Assembly: GCA_036873755.1 (NCBI GenBank)
Contig: JAVTVY010025132.1
Location: forward strand, 1 to 64,000
Origin: Hanleya hanleyi
Lineage: Eukaryota > Mollusca > Polyplacophora > Lepidopleurida > Hanleyidae
Direction: 5' to 3'
DNA: 64,000 nucleotides
The notes beneath the pieces are model-generated. The model was not told the DNA's origin. It saw only the letters and a list, made by a program, of their open reading frames with translations, and did no database searches. This document shows positions 62,001-64,000 of the stretch, in pieces. Within the stretch, counting starts at the first letter, position 1. The number at the start of each line of letters is the position of its first letter. Made by a program: the position numbers and the translations under genes.

Positions 62001-62831
62001 TTATTGGTGCGGAGCTCGAATTGATATGCCAATGCGCGTGTAGGCGCCGTGGAATAAGAATAGGCTAATATGGCACAAAGAACATCTATTTGGTGTCTCA
62101 CCAGTATGATTGCGTACATGTATTGTAAGGGCATCTTGGTGAGCAGTGCTATACGGACACAAAGAACATCTATATGGTGTCTCACCAGTGTGATTGCGTA
62201 CATGTTTTGAAAGGGCCTCTTTGTGAGCAGTGCTATACGGGCACAAGGAACATCTATATGGTGTCTCACCAGTATGATTGCGTACATGTATTGTAAGGGC
62301 ATCTTGGCGAGCAGTGCTATACGGACACAAAGAACAGCTATATGGTGTCTCACCAGTGTGATTGCGTACATGTATTGAAAGGGCCTCTTTGTGAGGAGTG
62401 CTATACGGGCACAACGAACATCTATATGGTGTCTCACCAGTATGATTGCGTACATGTATTGTGAGGGCCTTTCTGTGAGCAGTGTTATACGGGCACAAAT
62501 AACATATATATGGTGTCTCACCAGTATGATTGCGTACATGTATTGTAAGGGCGTCTTTGTGGGCACTGCTATACGGGCACAAAGAACATCTATATGGTTT
62601 ATCACCAGTATGATTGCGTACATGTATCGTAAGGGCCTCTTTGTGAGCAGTGCTATACGGGCACAAAGAACATCTATATGGTGTCTCACCAGTATGATTG
62701 CGTACATGTATTGTTAGGGCCTCTTTGAGAGCAGTGCTATACGGGCACAAAGAACATCTATATGGTGTCTCACCAGTATGAATGCGTACGTGTATCGTAA
62801 GGTCGCCTTTCTGAGCAGCGCTATATGGACA
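62001..62831 (-). CDS. Zinc-finger block of nine fingers, 1009-bp unit copy 1
   Basis: 249 codons from the Met at 62750 to the CSLCHISLFLFHG tail. The block and its module repeat at 63010 with a step of 1009 bp and very few differences. Confidence 0.45.
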   Translation of the reverse strand, partial: CPYSAAQKGDLTIHVRIHTGETPYRCSLCPYSTALKEALTIHVRNHTGETPYRCSLCPYSTAHKEALTIHVRNHTGDKPYRCSLCPYSSAHKDALTIHVRNHTGETPYICYLCPYNTAHRKALTIHVRNHTGETPYRCSLCPYSTPHKEALSIHVRNHTGETPYSCSLCPYSTARQDALTIHVRNHTGETPYRCSLCPYSTAHKEALSKHVRNHTGETPYRCSLCPYSTAHQDALTIHVRNHTGETPNRCSLCHISLFLFHGAYTRIGISIRAPHQ

Positions 62832-63009
62832 TTAGGTGCATTTGCATGGTTTCTCACCATTGTGAGTCCGTTCATGTCTATGAAGGTGTCCTTTGTTGGC
62901 TGCGCAAGGCGGGCACAAGGAACATTTGTGTGGGTTCTGACCAGTGTGATTCGTTATGTCATTTAAACGCCCCGTTCCATGCAGTTCTTTGTGAGCAGAA
63001 ATATACTTA

Positions 63010-63840
63010 TTATTGGTGCGGAGCTCGAATTGATATGCCAATGCGCGTGTAGGCGCCGTGGAATAAGAATAGGCTAATATGGCACAAAGAACATCTATTT
63101 GGTGTCTCACCAGTATGATTGCGTACATGTATTGTAAGGGCATCTTGGTGAGCAGTGCTATACGGACACAAAGAACATCTATATGGTGTCTCACCAGTAT
63201 GATTGCGTACATGTTTTGAAAGGGCCTCTTTGTGAGCAGTGCTATACGGGCACAAGGAACATCTATATGGTGTCTCACCAGTATGATTGCGTACATGTAT
63301 TGTAAGGGCATCTTGGCGAGCAGTGCTATACGGACACAAAGAACAGCTATATGGTGTCTCACCAGTGTGATTGCGTACATGTATTGAAAGGGCCTCTTTG
63401 TGAGGAGTGCTATACGGGCACAACGAACATCTATATGGTGTCTCACCAGTATGATTGCGTACATGTATTGTGAGGGCCTTTCTGTGAGCAGTGTTATACG
63501 GGCACAAATAACATATATATGGTGTCTCACCAGTATGATTGCGTACATGTATTGTAAGGGCGTCTTTGTGGGCACTGCTATACGGGCACAAAGAACATCT
63601 ATATGGTTTATCACCAGTATGATTGCGTACATGTATCGTAAGGGCCTCTTTGTGAGCAGTGCTATACGGGCACAAAGAACATCTATATGGTGTCTCACCA
63701 GTATGATTGCGTACATGTATTGTTAGGGCCTCTTTGAGAGCAGTGCTATACGGGCACAAAGAACATCTATATGGTGTCTCACCAGTATGAATGCGTACGT
63801 GTATCGTAAGGTCGCCTTTCTGAGCAGCGCTATATGGACA
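63010..63840 (-). CDS. Zinc-finger block of nine fingers, 1009-bp unit copy 2
   Basis: 249 codons identical in layout and nearly in sequence to 62001-62750. The next module follows at 63780-64000 and is cut by the window edge, so further copies are expected beyond. Confidence 0.45.
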   Translation of the reverse strand, partial: CPYSAAQKGDLTIHVRIHTGETPYRCSLCPYSTALKEALTIHVRNHTGETPYRCSLCPYSTAHKEALTIHVRNHTGDKPYRCSLCPYSSAHKDALTIHVRNHTGETPYICYLCPYNTAHRKALTIHVRNHTGETPYRCSLCPYSTPHKEALSIHVRNHTGETPYSCSLCPYSTARQDALTIHVRNHTGETPYRCSLCPYSTAHKEALSKHVRNHTGETPYRCSLCPYSTAHQDALTIHVRNHTGETPNRCSLCHISLFLFHGAYTRIGISIRAPHQ

Positions 63841-64000
63841 TTAGGTGCATTTGCATGGTTTCTCACCATTGTGAGTCCGTTCATGTCTATGAAGGTGTCC
63901 TTTGTTGGCTGCGCAAGACGGGCACAAGGCACATTTGTATGGGTTCTGACCAGTGTGATTCGTCATGTCTTTTAAACGCCCCGTTCCATGCAGTTCGTTG

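Overview
This window is animal nuclear DNA. It has no operons or bacterial signals. It is rich in non-LTR retrotransposon relics, TIR elements, minisatellites and C2H2 zinc-finger repeats. A tRNA-derived SINE with a CACTC-type repeated tail, secreted C-type lectin genes and AAGATGGCC-type dispersed repeats together suggest a lophotrochozoan, most likely a gastropod mollusc. That assignment is inferred from repeat style only.

Layout. 0.5-4.25 kb is a decayed APE-type LINE (ORF1, endonuclease and reverse transcriptase, several frameshifts). 5.19-6.99 kb is a transposase-less element with matching terminal inverted repeats. 8.5-9.4 kb is an intact intronless gene for a secreted C-type lectin with a C-terminal PAN/apple-like domain. 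9.4-14.4 kb holds a 65-bp satellite, two LINE 3' ends with their flank duplicated, and a SINE relic. 14.4-19.55 kb interleaves ~160-bp AAGATGGCC repeat units with fragments of an MGTNCAP-type reverse transcriptase element, including inverted copies. 19.6-22.3 kb is an L1/Tx1-like LINE that has lost its YADD catalytic box. 22.9-29.3 kb is mostly tandem repeats (about 55 bp, about 110-160 bp, 41 bp, about 510 bp). 31.75-32.67 kb is a paralogue of the lectin gene with a single in-frame TAG. 33.48-33.80 kb is a complete 329-bp MITE with TA target duplication. 34.0-35.9 kb contains two more RT fragments. 36.77-41.1 kb is a 42-bp minisatellite of about 100 copies, open for up to 482 codons on the minus strand.

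44.7 kb to the window end is one large array of 84-bp (28-codon) C2H2 zinc-finger repeats on the minus strand, on the order of 170 fingers. It is organised in higher-order repeats of about 3.87, 3.86, 3.45, 2.5 and 1.0 kb. Each unit carries a fused flank-and-finger module. Four units carry the same SINE with the same 12-bp target duplication. The same nonsense codons and 2-bp deletion recur in corresponding places, so damaged units were amplified. The DNA-contact positions are almost invariant, unlike the diversified arrays of KRAB-ZNF or PRDM9 genes.

Only the first lectin gene looks like an intact ordinary gene. The zinc-finger array and the 42-bp minisatellite deserve the closest attention: both are protein-periodic repeats whose coding status cannot be settled from one sequence.
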